Shown: piece after piece, positions 10,768 to 20,158 of the stretch
Position numbering within the stretch: the stretch's first letter is position 1
How the letters are laid out: each line of letters opens with the position of its first letter
DNA from: Anagrus nilaparvatae
Lineage: Eukaryota > Arthropoda > Insecta > Hymenoptera > Mymaridae
NCBI GenBank assembly: GCA_022575985.1
Contig: JAKSXM010000231.1
Coordinates: forward strand, 21,242,501-21,306,500
Direction: 5' to 3'
Length of the DNA: 64,000 bases
Position numbers and translations under genes: made by a program
The notes under the pieces: model-generated
Databases searched by the model: none
Seen by the model: only the letters and a program-made list of their open reading frames with translations
What the model was told of the DNA's origin: nothing

Positions 10768-11027
10768 TGCTGGCGCTGCTTTTTTTTAAGAATATGATCG
10801 GAAATGGGGGGAGAGTAGCTAAGTGAATGAAATACTTTATATTATTTAGTTAATACTTGAATTTTTAATTAATTTTAACAATAAAATTTATATAAAAAGT
10901 ATTACAAAAACTTAAGACTAAAATGACCAATATTGAATTTAACTTTTTATGCGAACCACGTGGCTTAAAAGCCATGATGGATACTGCCATCTCTTTAATA
11001 TGTACGCAGTGTACATCTGCCTAATTA
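10768..11027. other. Non-coding flank left of the Gypsy insertion
   Basis: No gene seen. Sequence continues on the far side of the Gypsy element at 23,164. Confidence 0.5.
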
Positions 11028-11031
11028 CATT
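11028..11031. other. Target-site duplication, left copy (CATT)
   Basis: CATT directly precedes the 5' LTR and is repeated at 23,160-23,163 directly after the 3' LTR. Four base pairs is the usual duplication for Ty3/Gypsy integration. Because both sides are T-rich, a shift by one or two bases is possible. Confidence 0.7.
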
Positions 11032-12113
11032 TGTAACGAAGCATTTTTCGTTACAAATGCATATATACGCATTGCATTAAAAATGTATATGTATATATAT
11101 GCATGAGTACGAAAGCCCGGCGCGCATACACACACACGCCCGGCCAACAACGTATATTTCTTTTTTGAATTCAACAGCAGCCGGCGGGCAAGAAGAAAGA
11201 AAGATATATTCTTACGGCGCAAGTATCTTGCGCCGGACGAAGAAGAAGAGAAGAACGCAGAAGCAGACTACGCGAGGCGAGCAACAGGCGTGCAAGTAAA
11301 TTTTTAAAAGAATCGCGTGACTCCGGATTTATTAATTAGTTTAACCGTTATTAATTTAACTAATTGGACCAAAAGTCACTTAAAACTCTTCCGGTTAGGA
11401 TTCTAATTTACGTAGTGCGAATAAATTTATAAAAACATATAAACTCAGTGCTCGCTCGTAGGAAGTATATTTTAAGCTAAAAAGCTACGAGAAGAAAAAA
11501 CCGACGTCGGTAGTACAATAAATAGCTAAAAGCAGCCTCTTGAAACATAGAAGTGATCTACTTAAATTGAGCCACCTGCTGAACACTACTATTCTACTAG
11601 AAGCCACTCGACATCCTCGCAACTGCAGCCGTCGACGACTCCGAGAAAATATCATCAAGAAGTTCGCCGAACGGTAATAAAAGAAATGTGCTTCGGGGTT
11701 CGTGTGTGTGTTCGCGACTCGGTTTCTCTTTCACAAGTAGCATAAACCAATTGTGTAAAATTGTTGTTATGATAAAAGTTAGCCTAAGGGCAACTAATTA
11801 AATAATAAATATAGTTTTAATATTATTAGAAATATTAATCAAGTGTAATTTTATTGTAGTGCATGTTCATGAGCCCTCCATTATTTTAGTTAAATTTACC
11901 CTTATTTAGGACTCCCCCTAATTATTAAGGAGATTGTTTTTCGTGCAAAAGGAGCTAGCCGAATAACAGGTAAGCAAGGTTATTCACCCCAACATTACCG
12001 GCGCGTGTCAATTAAAAGGCGCTCGTTAATAAATTTATTAACTGGTTCGCGCGCCAAAAATAATAAGTATTATCTTTAATTAATTAGATTAACCCCCAAA
12101 TACCCACGTTATA
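11032..12113 (+). repeat. Gypsy 5' LTR
   Basis: Starts TGTAACG and ends CGTTATA, nearly inverted ends. The first 24 bases form a hairpin (TGTAACGAA pairs with TTCGTTACA). A second perfect 9-bp GC hairpin, CGGCGCAAG against CTTGCGCCG with loop TAT, lies at 11,215-11,235. The LTR carries promoter and polyadenylation functions for the element; I cannot place U3/R/U5 borders. Small open frames inside it (for example 11,099-11,299) recur in the other LTR and are not genes. Confidence 0.95.
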
Positions 12114-12115
12114 AG

Positions 12116-12133
12116 TGGCGCCTCAACGTTTTG
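12116..12133 (+). other. Gypsy primer-binding site
   Basis: Two bases (AG) after the LTR end comes TGGCGCCTCAACGTTTTG. A TGG start next to the LTR is standard for a site complementary to the 3' CCA end of a host tRNA that primes minus-strand DNA synthesis. I cannot name the tRNA by eye. Confidence 0.75.
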
Positions 12134-13781
12134 AGCAAAATATGGTAAATTTAAAAAAAAAAAAAAAAAACCAAATTAATTAAAAATTTTTTTTTTAAAT
12201 AAATAAAATTTTTTTTTGCAAATAACGGCCATATTTAAAAATTTTTTTTTTTAGCAGACATTCCCACATTTTTACTAGCGCATGCGCCAGGAAAGAAATA
12301 TTCGCACGTGAGCGCATTTTGTTTTCTGCTTCAGACTCTACTACAGAGGTCTTTATATACAATAAAAAGAAGAAGTGCACACGTGCACCTTTTTTTTCTC
12401 TGACTCTCTTACAAAATTTTTTTTATATAAAATTTTTTTTTTAATTTAATTTTTGTAAATTTTTTTTTATAATAATTTAAAAAAAAAAAAAAAAAATTAT
12501 TAAATAAATTCAAAAATTTCCTTTTTTATTACGGCACCCAGACCCGAATTAATAAAAAAAAAAAAGTACATGAACATAGCACACACAAATTTTCTTTTAA
12601 TGAATTGTAGTTAATTAAACTAAATAAATAATAGAAAAATTATATATTTGTATATATTATTCGTATATATTTGTATAACGACAAATATACAACGCCAAAT
12701 ACACAAGCGAAATTCGAGAGTGAATGCTGTATGCCGTGTGAGAGTATTATTTACAGGAATATAAAATTTTTTTTTAAAGTTAAAGAAATTAAATTATACA
12801 TTTTTTTTTTTAGTAAAAATAATAATTAATTTAAAGATAGATTAACTAATAAATGTAAAATACTAAGAGATCATATTATTTTTTTTTATTTTTATTAGCG
12901 CTATACAATTTTTACTTCTTTCTCAAATTTTACTTGTATTTAAAAATAGTTGTTTATGCTACAAGGGCATAAAAGTTTGAGTTGTGCGAAGCGCATAAAA
13001 AATTTATTTTCTTTAAATTATTACCATATTTTATCACATTTTTATTTATAATATATAAATTTTTATATATCAATTATTTTATTATTATTCATTATTATTA
13101 TTATTGTATATATTTCTCTAATTAAATTCCAAAATCCCAATTCCTGTCACATAATTCTTACCCAAACGCCTCAAAGCTTTCATCCAAAAGCTTTGCGCCT
13201 ACATTTGACATACTATTCACGCTTAATACGGTAAATTCCTTTTGCCAAGGAATTTCCACGCCATAATAATCATTCATATACCGATTAAAGTAAAATCAAC
13301 CCTTTATAATCAAGAGTATATCAAAAGAACTTTATCCAAGACTATTCAAGAATAAGTCAAGATTTTTTTTTATCAAGACACATAAAATTCTCAAGGCAAA
13401 ATTTTTTTTTATTCTTATAGCTACCAAGACTTATAAAATTTTTTTTTTATTCAAGATCACTCAAGACTTTGCAATTCTCAAGAAAATATTTTTTTTTTAG
13501 GAAAATAAGTCCCTTGCGCCGCGTTTTCAATAAGAAAAAGACAGTAATTTATGTAGAAGATTATCCCTACGCGAAGTCAGCGGGAGAAATATAAAAAAAA
13601 TATTTTGACCTGCTTCGTATTTTTTTTTCTAATTAAAATTTCTTTTTTAATTTTAAATTCAATCCATTTATTTTACTGTCGCTTTTTCTCTAAGGGAAGG
13701 GCGAGCATTTTAGGAACCCTAAAATATAATAATTTTTTTTTTGCCTTCTTTGGATTTTTATTTTTTTTTTAAGTAGTCAAA
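12134..13781 (+). other. Gypsy 5' untranslated leader
   Basis: A 1.65-kb leader that is AT-rich with many T and A runs and no long ORF. It probably holds the packaging signal and possibly an internal ribosome entry function; neither can be shown from sequence. The contrast with the GC-balanced gag that follows is sharp. Confidence 0.6.
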
Positions 13782-16550
13782 ATGAATAAAAAACGTAATA
13801 ATCAAGCACAGCCGGTTCGTATGTCAAGAAGAAGGCAAACTTATGAACAAAGGCCTGAAGTACAAACATTATTGAATACCATAGATAATATGGAATTCAT
13901 AGACGTAATTAAAAAGTTAGATGAATATGGGCTGTCATATAGTGGTAGTATGGACACAATAAAAGACAGGCTTTTCCGATATCAAATTAAAATAATGGAC
14001 GAAAGAGCCCCGTACAACTGGAGCCATAGTGAAGACAAAAGGCCAAACGATTTCTTGCCACCGACTCTGCAACACGCCTTAGATATGCCATCAATGGATG
14101 AGCAAGTCAGGAGTTCGACGTTGAACAGCGAAGTCAATAGACATGTTTCTGAATTAAATAACGTCAGACTTAAGAATCCAGCTTATAGCGCACCAGTTAT
14201 CACAACGGCCCAAAATTCACAAACACGACCGACTTATGTACAAGTTTTAGCTCAAAATTCGAATGTTAGCCAAGTAGCTCTTACGTCTTCAGCGGCGGCC
14301 GCGGTCGTTAATGTAAGCAACCCACTTACGACAACGACAGCCAGCTGCGATCCCGTGATGAGCACTGGTTACATAAGGCAAAAGAATAATAATAACATTA
14401 GCCAGGAAATTCCAGCTAATCACAATAATAATTTGACTGAGTCACGACCGAGCGATAAAACGCAAAATCGCACGTCGCTGCCAATTACTAGGTTCGAGAA
14501 ATCTAGCACGCGTAATAATTATGAACAGCGACGCGGCCAGCCAAGAAATAATACGCAACAATGGTTGAGAACTCCTCAAGGTGCTCAAGGGAGCCCACAA
14601 TGGGATAATTACCCGTTCGGTTTTCATCCGCACAGCAATGTTTTAGCTCGGGTCCCAACAGCTAAAAGCTCAAGTGGATCTGAAAAGGAACAAAATCAAG
14701 CCAAAAACGCACAGAATAAGCAGCGCGTTCAAAACGCAAAGAACGACCTTGACGACGCTGACTTAGCTGATTCAGAAGAAAACGCGTACAGCAGCTCAGA
14801 AATTTCTTTACCAAAATCCCAAACAGCTGCTCAAAAAGAATTAGCCCTTTTGAAAAAGCAAAGAGCAGCTTTACGAAAGGAGGTAGCGCTGGCAAAAGAG
14901 GTGATGGAAGAACTCCGTAAAGAGAGAACCATAAGCCAACGGGGCAGCTCAGCGGGCTCGTTGAGATCACATGCGTCAATTGCCAGCAAAAGCTCCCGAG
15001 AAAGGGAACATACAAAAGCAGAAAACGAAAAACTGCAAAAAGAACAAGAATTCATAGAACAACAAAGATTAGAAATTGAAAAATATAACAAACTCAAGCA
15101 GAAAGAAAATAAAAAGAAAAATAGCAAGAGTGTAGACGGCAGCCTTAAGTCAAAAACCAATAAAACGAAAAAGGCTGAGAAAAATATATTTATGAATTCG
15201 GGAGTAGAAAATTCCGAAGAATCAGAAATGGAAGTAATGTCCAGTACTAAGAAGTCCTTCAAGTTAAGCCTGTCTAAGCGTACAGAAGCCGGGAAGGTAC
15301 TTAAAATGTGGAACCTCAAGTTTAACGGCGATAACAAAAAAGCCGAAGAATTTTTATTTAAACTTAAGGATTGCTACGAGACTTCAGGACTTTCTTTCAT
15401 ACAAATGAAATACGGCCTAACGTCGATGTTTGAAGAGCACGCCATATTATGGTACAGAACGGATAGAGACAGCCTCGATACCTGGGAAGATTTCGAGACG
15501 GCCTTCCGTAATCGTTTCGTTCCGTATATGGAGGACGAGGATTATCTCGAAGAGCTTCGAACACGAACTCAAGGCAAGGGCGAAAATATAGCCACATTTT
15601 TATGTGCATTTAGGGCAATAGCCGATAAATTGTCACAACGCCCTAGTGAGAAAAAGTTGGTGGAAATGGCTCTCAGGGTACTTCATCCAGAATACCAGCG
15701 AAGCTTAGAAGCTTATAGGCTAACCAACACAATCACAAGCTTCAATAAATTATTGGACTTAGGCCAAAAGCACGAAAAATTGGCTGAGGTAAGAAATAAA
15801 TATTCAGCCCCGAAAGACAAGAAGAACTCAAAGGTACCAGATTTAGCTTATGACGACAAAACCGTGAAAGCTAAAATAGCAGCTGTTACAGAAACAGTAA
15901 ACGCTTCAGTAAATACGTCTCAAACCGAAGAAGTACCACAAAATACACCAGCCAAAGGGAAACGCAAGCCCAGAGGGCGTGGTAAACAGGTACTGACGGA
16001 AGAAGTGGCAGCATTAACGACGCCTGGGGACAATAGTCAACAGACCCAGCAGAGGCAGCAACAAGGACCTCAGCAGCAGCGTCAGACACAGCAACAGCGA
16101 GTAGGTCAACAACAGCAGCCTAGGTCACAGCCTCAACGGCAAACTCAGCCTATAATGCAGCCTATGGCTCCTCCGCCATACCCATGGTTTCCTCATACGT
16201 TTGCGGACCCAAATTATTATGCGCAAATGATGCCTCAATGGAATCAAGGTTCGATTCCGAGCATGCAATTTTCAAGATCGCAAAATAATAATCAAAATAA
16301 TTCACAAAACTCACAAAATAATACGCGACGACCCAAAATTAATAAGCCGCGATTCCCCGCCCATTGCGTTCTGTGCCAAGACACAAATCACAGAACTTTG
16401 CAGTGTCCACAACTTAATAAACGTGAAATTTGCTTGCTATGTGGCAAACTTGGCGTCATGTACACCAACTGTACCTGCCCAGTAGCTACACAATATAGAG
16501 CGGGAAACGCCCAGCTGGAGACGGGACAGGCTCCAACGACCTCCAGCTAA
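13782..16550 (+). CDS. gag: Gypsy Gag polyprotein (922 aa)
   Basis: Structural protein that packages element RNA. Residues about 25-70 resemble a SAP-like helix pair. Residues about 345-470 are a long charged, probably coiled-coil segment rich in K/E/R. Residues about 505-670 match the retrotransposon gag (capsid) domain, with the typical W...F..AF..RF pattern (ILWYRTDRDSLDTWEDFETA). A glutamine-rich stretch follows (about 745-800). The C-terminus has a perfect CX2CX4HX4C zinc knuckle at about 862-875 and a second degenerate one at about 884-897 in which the histidine is replaced. 922 residues is long for a Gypsy Gag. The start follows a long T-rich leader with A-rich context (CAAAATG). The end overlaps pol through a frameshift signal. 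Confidence 0.93.
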   Translation: MNKKRNNQAQPVRMSRRRQTYEQRPEVQTLLNTIDNMEFIDVIKKLDEYGLSYSGSMDTIKDRLFRYQIKIMDERAPYNWSHSEDKRPNDFLPPTLQHALDMPSMDEQVRSSTLNSEVNRHVSELNNVRLKNPAYSAPVITTAQNSQTRPTYVQVLAQNSNVSQVALTSSAAAAVVNVSNPLTTTTASCDPVMSTGYIRQKNNNNISQEIPANHNNNLTESRPSDKTQNRTSLPITRFEKSSTRNNYEQRRGQPRNNTQQWLRTPQGAQGSPQWDNYPFGFHPHSNVLARVPTAKSSSGSEKEQNQAKNAQNKQRVQNAKNDLDDADLADSEENAYSSSEISLPKSQTAAQKELALLKKQRAALRKEVALAKEVMEELRKERTISQRGSSAGSLRSHASIASKSSREREHTKAENEKLQKEQEFIEQQRLEIEKYNKLKQKENKKKNSKSVDGSLKSKTNKTKKAEKNIFMNSGVENSEESEMEVMSSTKKSFKLSLSKRTEAGKVLKMWNLKFNGDNKKAEEFLFKLKDCYETSGLSFIQMKYGLTSMFEEHAILWYRTDRDSLDTWEDFETAFRNRFVPYMEDEDYLEELRTRTQGKGENIATFLCAFRAIADKLSQRPSEKKLVEMALRVLHPEYQRSLEAYRLTNTITSFNKLLDLGQKHEKLAEVRNKYSAPKDKKNSKVPDLAYDDKTVKAKIAAVTETVNASVNTSQTEEVPQNTPAKGKRKPRGRGKQVLTEEVAALTTPGDNSQQTQQRQQQGPQQQRQTQQQRVGQQQQPRSQPQRQTQPIMQPMAPPPYPWFPHTFADPNYYAQMMPQWNQGSIPSMQFSRSQNNNQNNSQNSQNNTRRPKINKPRFPAHCVLCQDTNHRTLQCPQLNKREICLLCGKLGVMYTNCTCPVATQYRAGNAQLETGQAPTTSS

Positions 16551-16561
16551 ATAGTGGAGTC
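16502..16561 (+). promoter_or_regulatory. Programmed -1 ribosomal frameshift signal with predicted pseudoknot
   Basis: The heptamer G GGA AAC (16,502-16,508) sits exactly in the gag frame, the classic X XXY YYZ form. The pol frame opens only at 16,499, so the heptamer lies at the start of the 52-nt overlap before the gag stop (16,548-16,550). Four nucleotides downstream AGCTGGAG (16,513-16,520) pairs perfectly with CTCCAGCT (16,541-16,548). The loop sequence GGCTCCA (16,529-16,535) can pair with TGGAGTC (16,555-16,561), one G-U included, giving an H-type pseudoknot. This would set the Gag to Gag-Pol ratio. The pairing is seen in sequence; function is inferred. Confidence 0.8.
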
Positions 16562-19500
16562 GCAAGCGTAACTACGCAAACAATAATTAATGACAAGAGC
16601 GAAGCGTTAGCAGAAACCATCAATGAAAAAAAGGTCAGCCTTGCCCAAGGACGCGAACCTGCCGAGGCGTCTGCTACCAGCGACTCAAAAAGCAACAAAA
16701 ATAATAAAAATGAAAACTCAAAGGGAAATCAAAAAAATTCACAAGAAATTTCTCAATTAGCCGAAAATGTTCAAGAAGAACCGGAAAATTGCGACGCTTC
16801 TCACGTCGATAACCGACTTTTCTTCGATATAAATATAGCCGGCATGAATATGAAAGCTCTTTGTGATTCAGGTTCTATGGCTTCCTACTTAGGTCCTAAA
16901 TACGCAGAGAAATTCAAAGACAGGTTAAAGCCAATTGGGTCAGCATTAATTGACGCCACGGGAAATATATCCCCAGTTAACCAAGTCTTGAAAGTTTGGT
17001 TCGACGTAGATGGACAGTCGGAACCTATAAACCTGAAAGTTTCTGAAAACATACAATACGACATGGTATTGGGCGTAGATTTTGAAAGAGCCTTTGGCCT
17101 AGAAATTTGTGCAAGCGCAGGTGAATGGAGGCGAAGGCACGGCAGCGAACAATGGCATAAATTTAACGCGCATAAAAGTAAAAATGATCCGCAGCTCTAC
17201 GGAGAATGCGCCGGAATCGAAGAAATATCAGCCTCGCAAAAGGACATTATTATGCAAGTAGTAAAAGAATGCCTGCCCCCACAGCCACAGCCCCATGGAA
17301 GAACACATTTAATTAAGCACAAAATCAGGGTCAGACCAGATGCCACACCAGTAAGACATAAATTAAGAAGAATGTCGCCAAAAGTCTTGAATCTCGCCAT
17401 AGAAGAAGCTAAAAAGTGGCTTAAGTTAGGGATAATTGAGTATTCGAATAGCTCGTGGTGTAGCGCTCCAGTTATGGTGCCACGCAACGACACCTATCGT
17501 TTATGCGTGGACTATCGTGACGTCAACAAAGTCACTGAAAAAGACGCCTACCCCCTCCCTAATCTCGACTCGGCCTTAGATAAGCTCAGAAGAGCGAAAT
17601 ATTTATCAAAAATTGACCTTAGTAAAGCTTTTTTACAAGTCCCTTTAGAAGACGATTCTAAGCCGTACACGGCGTTCGCACTGCCAGGACTTGGCCTAAT
17701 GCAATTCACAAGAATACCTTTTGGAGTCACAGATGGGCCAAAAACCTTTCAAAGGCTGATGGATAAGATAATAACGCCAGATCTCGAGCCCTTCGTCTTA
17801 ACGTATCAAGACGATATAATAATAGCCACTGAAGATTTTCAAGAACATCTGAAATATTTAAGAATAGTCTTCAAAAAGCTAATCGACGCAGGCTTATCAA
17901 TAAATCCGGATAAATGTGATTTCGGATGCTCAGAAGTCGTATATTTAGGATTTATTCTAGACGCAGAGGGTTTGCGCCCTGATAAAGAGAAAATCAGGCC
18001 AGTCTTAGAATATCCTGCGCCGACTAATATAAAAGAACTACGCCGATTCTTAGGCATGGTAGGATGGTACTCACGTTTTATTAATAATGTAGCCGAATTA
18101 AAAATTCCGCTGGTTAAACTTCTGCACAAAGACATAAAGTGGTCTTGGGGAGCAGAGCAGACAGAGGCATTTGAAAAACTCAAATTAGCTTTAGTCAGTA
18201 CGCCTGTCTTAGCCAGACCAGACTTTAGTCTCCCGTTTACGGTCCAGACGGACGCAAGCAATATGGCGATCGGGGCAGTTCTCACTCAAATGCACGAGGA
18301 CGGAGAGCATCCAGTAGTTTATATCAGCCGAGTTTTGACAGCTCAAGAGCAAAATTACAGCGCCACAGAACGCGAATGTTTAGCTCTTTTATGGGCAATA
18401 AAACGATTGAGACCGTACCTAGAAGGTTACAAGTTTACTGCCATCACGGACCACTCCAGCCTTAAATGGCTAAGTAATTTAAAAGAGCCAACCGGCAGGC
18501 TAGCCCGCTGGGCTCTAGAACTGCAGCAGTGGGACTTCGATGTTGTGTATAGAAAAGGCAGTTTAAACCATGTTCCAGACGCCCTGTCTAGAATTTCTTA
18601 TAAAGACCTCGCAGAAACGGACGAAGACGAAGAAATGGATTATCTATCGGCCTTAGAAGAATTATCAGATCCATGGTACACAAGAAGAATGCATGATGTC
18701 ACTCAAACCCCATGGAAACTGCCAAACTACAAAATAGAAGAAAATAGACTATATATACACAAAAAGGACCAGTTATTAGATCCTATAAGTGGCAACAAGC
18801 ATAATTGGCGTTTAGTACTGCCCCAAGGGCAAAGATTACAAGCACTACAAGAAATGCATAATACGCCGTGGTCAGGACATTTCGGAGTAGCAAAAACGTA
18901 CCAACGCCTAGCTACGGATTATTATTGGCCAGGAATGTACCATGACACGGAAAAATACGTCACTACATGCTTAGATTGCCAAAGACATAAAGCAGTCCAA
19001 ACAGCCCCGCAAGGCTTAATGGGAAAACGCATAGTCGAACAACCGTGGACTGTAGTTGCGGGCGATTGTATGGAATTTCCTAGAAGTAAAAACGGTTTCA
19101 AGTACTTAATCGTTTTTCAAGATTTGTTCACACGAATGATTGAGCTAAAGCCTTTAAGGAAAGCCAACGGAAAAACCGTCGCTAACGCCTTCGAAGAGCT
19201 CATACTCTTCCGCTGGGAAACTCCAAATTATTTTTTGACTGACAACGGTTCGGAATTCGACTATGAACACATCCGCAAGGTTATGAGCGAATATGGAGTG
19301 AGGGTAATCACTACCCCCCCTTACCACCCGAAAGCGAACGCTACGGAACGCTCGAATCGTAACCTCAAACAAATGATCAGAATGTTCGTTGGAGAAGACC
19401 ACAGGGACTGGGATAAGCATCTGCACGAATTCCGACACGCAGTAAATACGGCCATACAACAAACGCTAAAAACATCGCCAGCATACTTGAATTATGGTCG

Positions 19501-20158
19501 TCAGCCAAAAATGGTAAAGAGCCTCAGACGACAACTCGAACAGCCCACAGAAGGCGAAATTACACCTGTGCAAGAAATAGACCCAGACGTTTGGAAAGAC
19601 AGACTCAAAAGACTCGACGTACTACGTGACTTAGTAGCAAAGCACATAGACGACGAACGAGACAAACAGAAGCAGCGCTATGATAAGGGTCGACTTGACG
19701 TCTCCTTTAAGGAGGGGGATAGGGTCCTCAGAAGGACTCAGCCTCAATCGTCAGCCGAAAAACACTTCTCCGCAAAGCTCGCGCCCAAGCGAGAAGAACC
19801 CGATGTTATAGCTAAAGTCCTATCGCCAACAGTGTATTTACTAAAAAATTCTCCGGGAAGAATACCCAAAGTACACGCGGAAGACTTAATAAGACTGAAA
19901 ACACTTCCTTCTAATGATCCCACTTTTCAACCCAATAACACAAAAAACTCACAAACAAATATTTTTTCCAGCAAAAACGACAATGAGGGGAAGCTTCAGA
20001 GGCCGCCGGCAAATCAGCTTGCAACTATTAAAAAAAGAGGGCGACCGAGAAGAAAGCCAAGAAGTCCAAGCAGAAGAGACGGCAGTAATGCCATTGACAC
20101 CAGTAATGCCAACAACGACGATAGAAGAGGCCCCTACAACCTCCGCCGTCGAAAGTAG
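16508..20158 (+). CDS. pol: Gypsy Pol polyprotein: protease, RT, RNase H, integrase
   Basis: Expected as a Gag-Pol fusion by -1 frameshift at 16,508; the first in-frame ATG is at 16,844, inside the protease, so internal initiation is unlikely. Counting from that ATG: aspartic protease DSG at residues 8-10; RT about 160-345 with LCVDYRDVN and the catalytic box YQDD (321-324) in place of the commoner Y-I/L/V-DD; RNase H from about 465 (TDAS) to 580; integrase HHCC zinc finger about 672-712; integrase core acidic residues D741, D800 (TDNGSEF) and E835 (ATERSN); then a C-terminal chromatin-binding-like region with basic GRPRRKPRSP. All catalytic residues are present and the frame is unbroken, so it is probably functional. 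Confidence 0.95.
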   Translation, partial: RPAGDGTGSNDLQLNSGVASVTTQTIINDKSEALAETINEKKVSLAQGREPAEASATSDSKSNKNNKNENSKGNQKNSQEISQLAENVQEEPENCDASHVDNRLFFDINIAGMNMKALCDSGSMASYLGPKYAEKFKDRLKPIGSALIDATGNISPVNQVLKVWFDVDGQSEPINLKVSENIQYDMVLGVDFERAFGLEICASAGEWRRRHGSEQWHKFNAHKSKNDPQLYGECAGIEEISASQKDIIMQVVKECLPPQPQPHGRTHLIKHKIRVRPDATPVRHKLRRMSPKVLNLAIEEAKKWLKLGIIEYSNSSWCSAPVMVPRNDTYRLCVDYRDVNKVTEKDAYPLPNLDSALDKLRRAKYLSKIDLSKAFLQVPLEDDSKPYTAFALPGLGLMQFTRIPFGVTDGPKTFQRLMDKIITPDLEPFVLTYQDDIIIATEDFQEHLKYLRIVFKKLIDAGLSINPDKCDFGCSEVVYLGFILDAEGLRPDKEKIRPVLEYPAPTNIKELRRFLGMVGWYSRFINNVAELKIPLVKLLHKDIKWSWGAEQTEAFEKLKLALVSTPVLARPDFSLPFTVQTDASNMAIGAVLTQMHEDGEHPVVYISRVLTAQEQNYSATERECLALLWAIKRLRPYLEGYKFTAITDHSSLKWLSNLKEPTGRLARWALELQQWDFDVVYRKGSLNHVPDALSRISYKDLAETDEDEEMDYLSALEELSDPWYTRRMHDVTQTPWKLPNYKIEENRLYIHKKDQLLDPISGNKHNWRLVLPQGQRLQALQEMHNTPWSGHFGVAKTYQRLATDYYWPGMYHDTEKYVTTCLDCQRHKAVQTAPQGLMGKRIVEQPWTVVAGDCMEFPRSKNGFKYLIVFQDLFTRMIELKPLRKANGKTVANAFEELILFRWETPNYFLTDNGSEFDYEHIRKVMSEYGVRVITTPPYHPKANATERSNRNLKQMIRMFVGEDHRDWDKHLHEFRHAVNTAIQQTLKTSPAYLNYGRQPKMVKSLRRQLEQPTEGEITPVQEIDPDVWKDRLKRLDVLRDLVAKHIDDERDKQKQRYDKGRLDVSFKEGDRVLRRTQPQSSAEKHFSAKLAPKREEPDVIAKVLSPTVYLLKNSPGRIPKVHAEDLIRLKTLPSNDPTFQPNNTKNSQTNIFSSKNDNEGKLQRPPANQLATIKKRGRPRRKPRSPSRRDGSNAIDTSNANNDDRRGPYNLRRRK

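Noticed and set aside
11099..11299. 66-codon frame in the LTR, repeated at 22,145-22,345
   Set aside because: Identical in both LTRs because the LTRs are duplicates; low-complexity K/R/T product, no homology; covers the GC hairpin and simple repeats.
13021..13500. T-rich runs in the Gypsy leader as promoters or terminators
   Set aside because: Simple AT/T-run composition with no defined motif; the leader has no supporting structure I can point to.
14831..15337. 168-codon antisense frame across gag
   Set aside because: It mirrors the A-rich, K/E/Q-rich coiled-coil part of gag; its leucine/serine/phenylalanine-rich product is the expected shadow. Gag domains and zinc knuckles support the plus strand.
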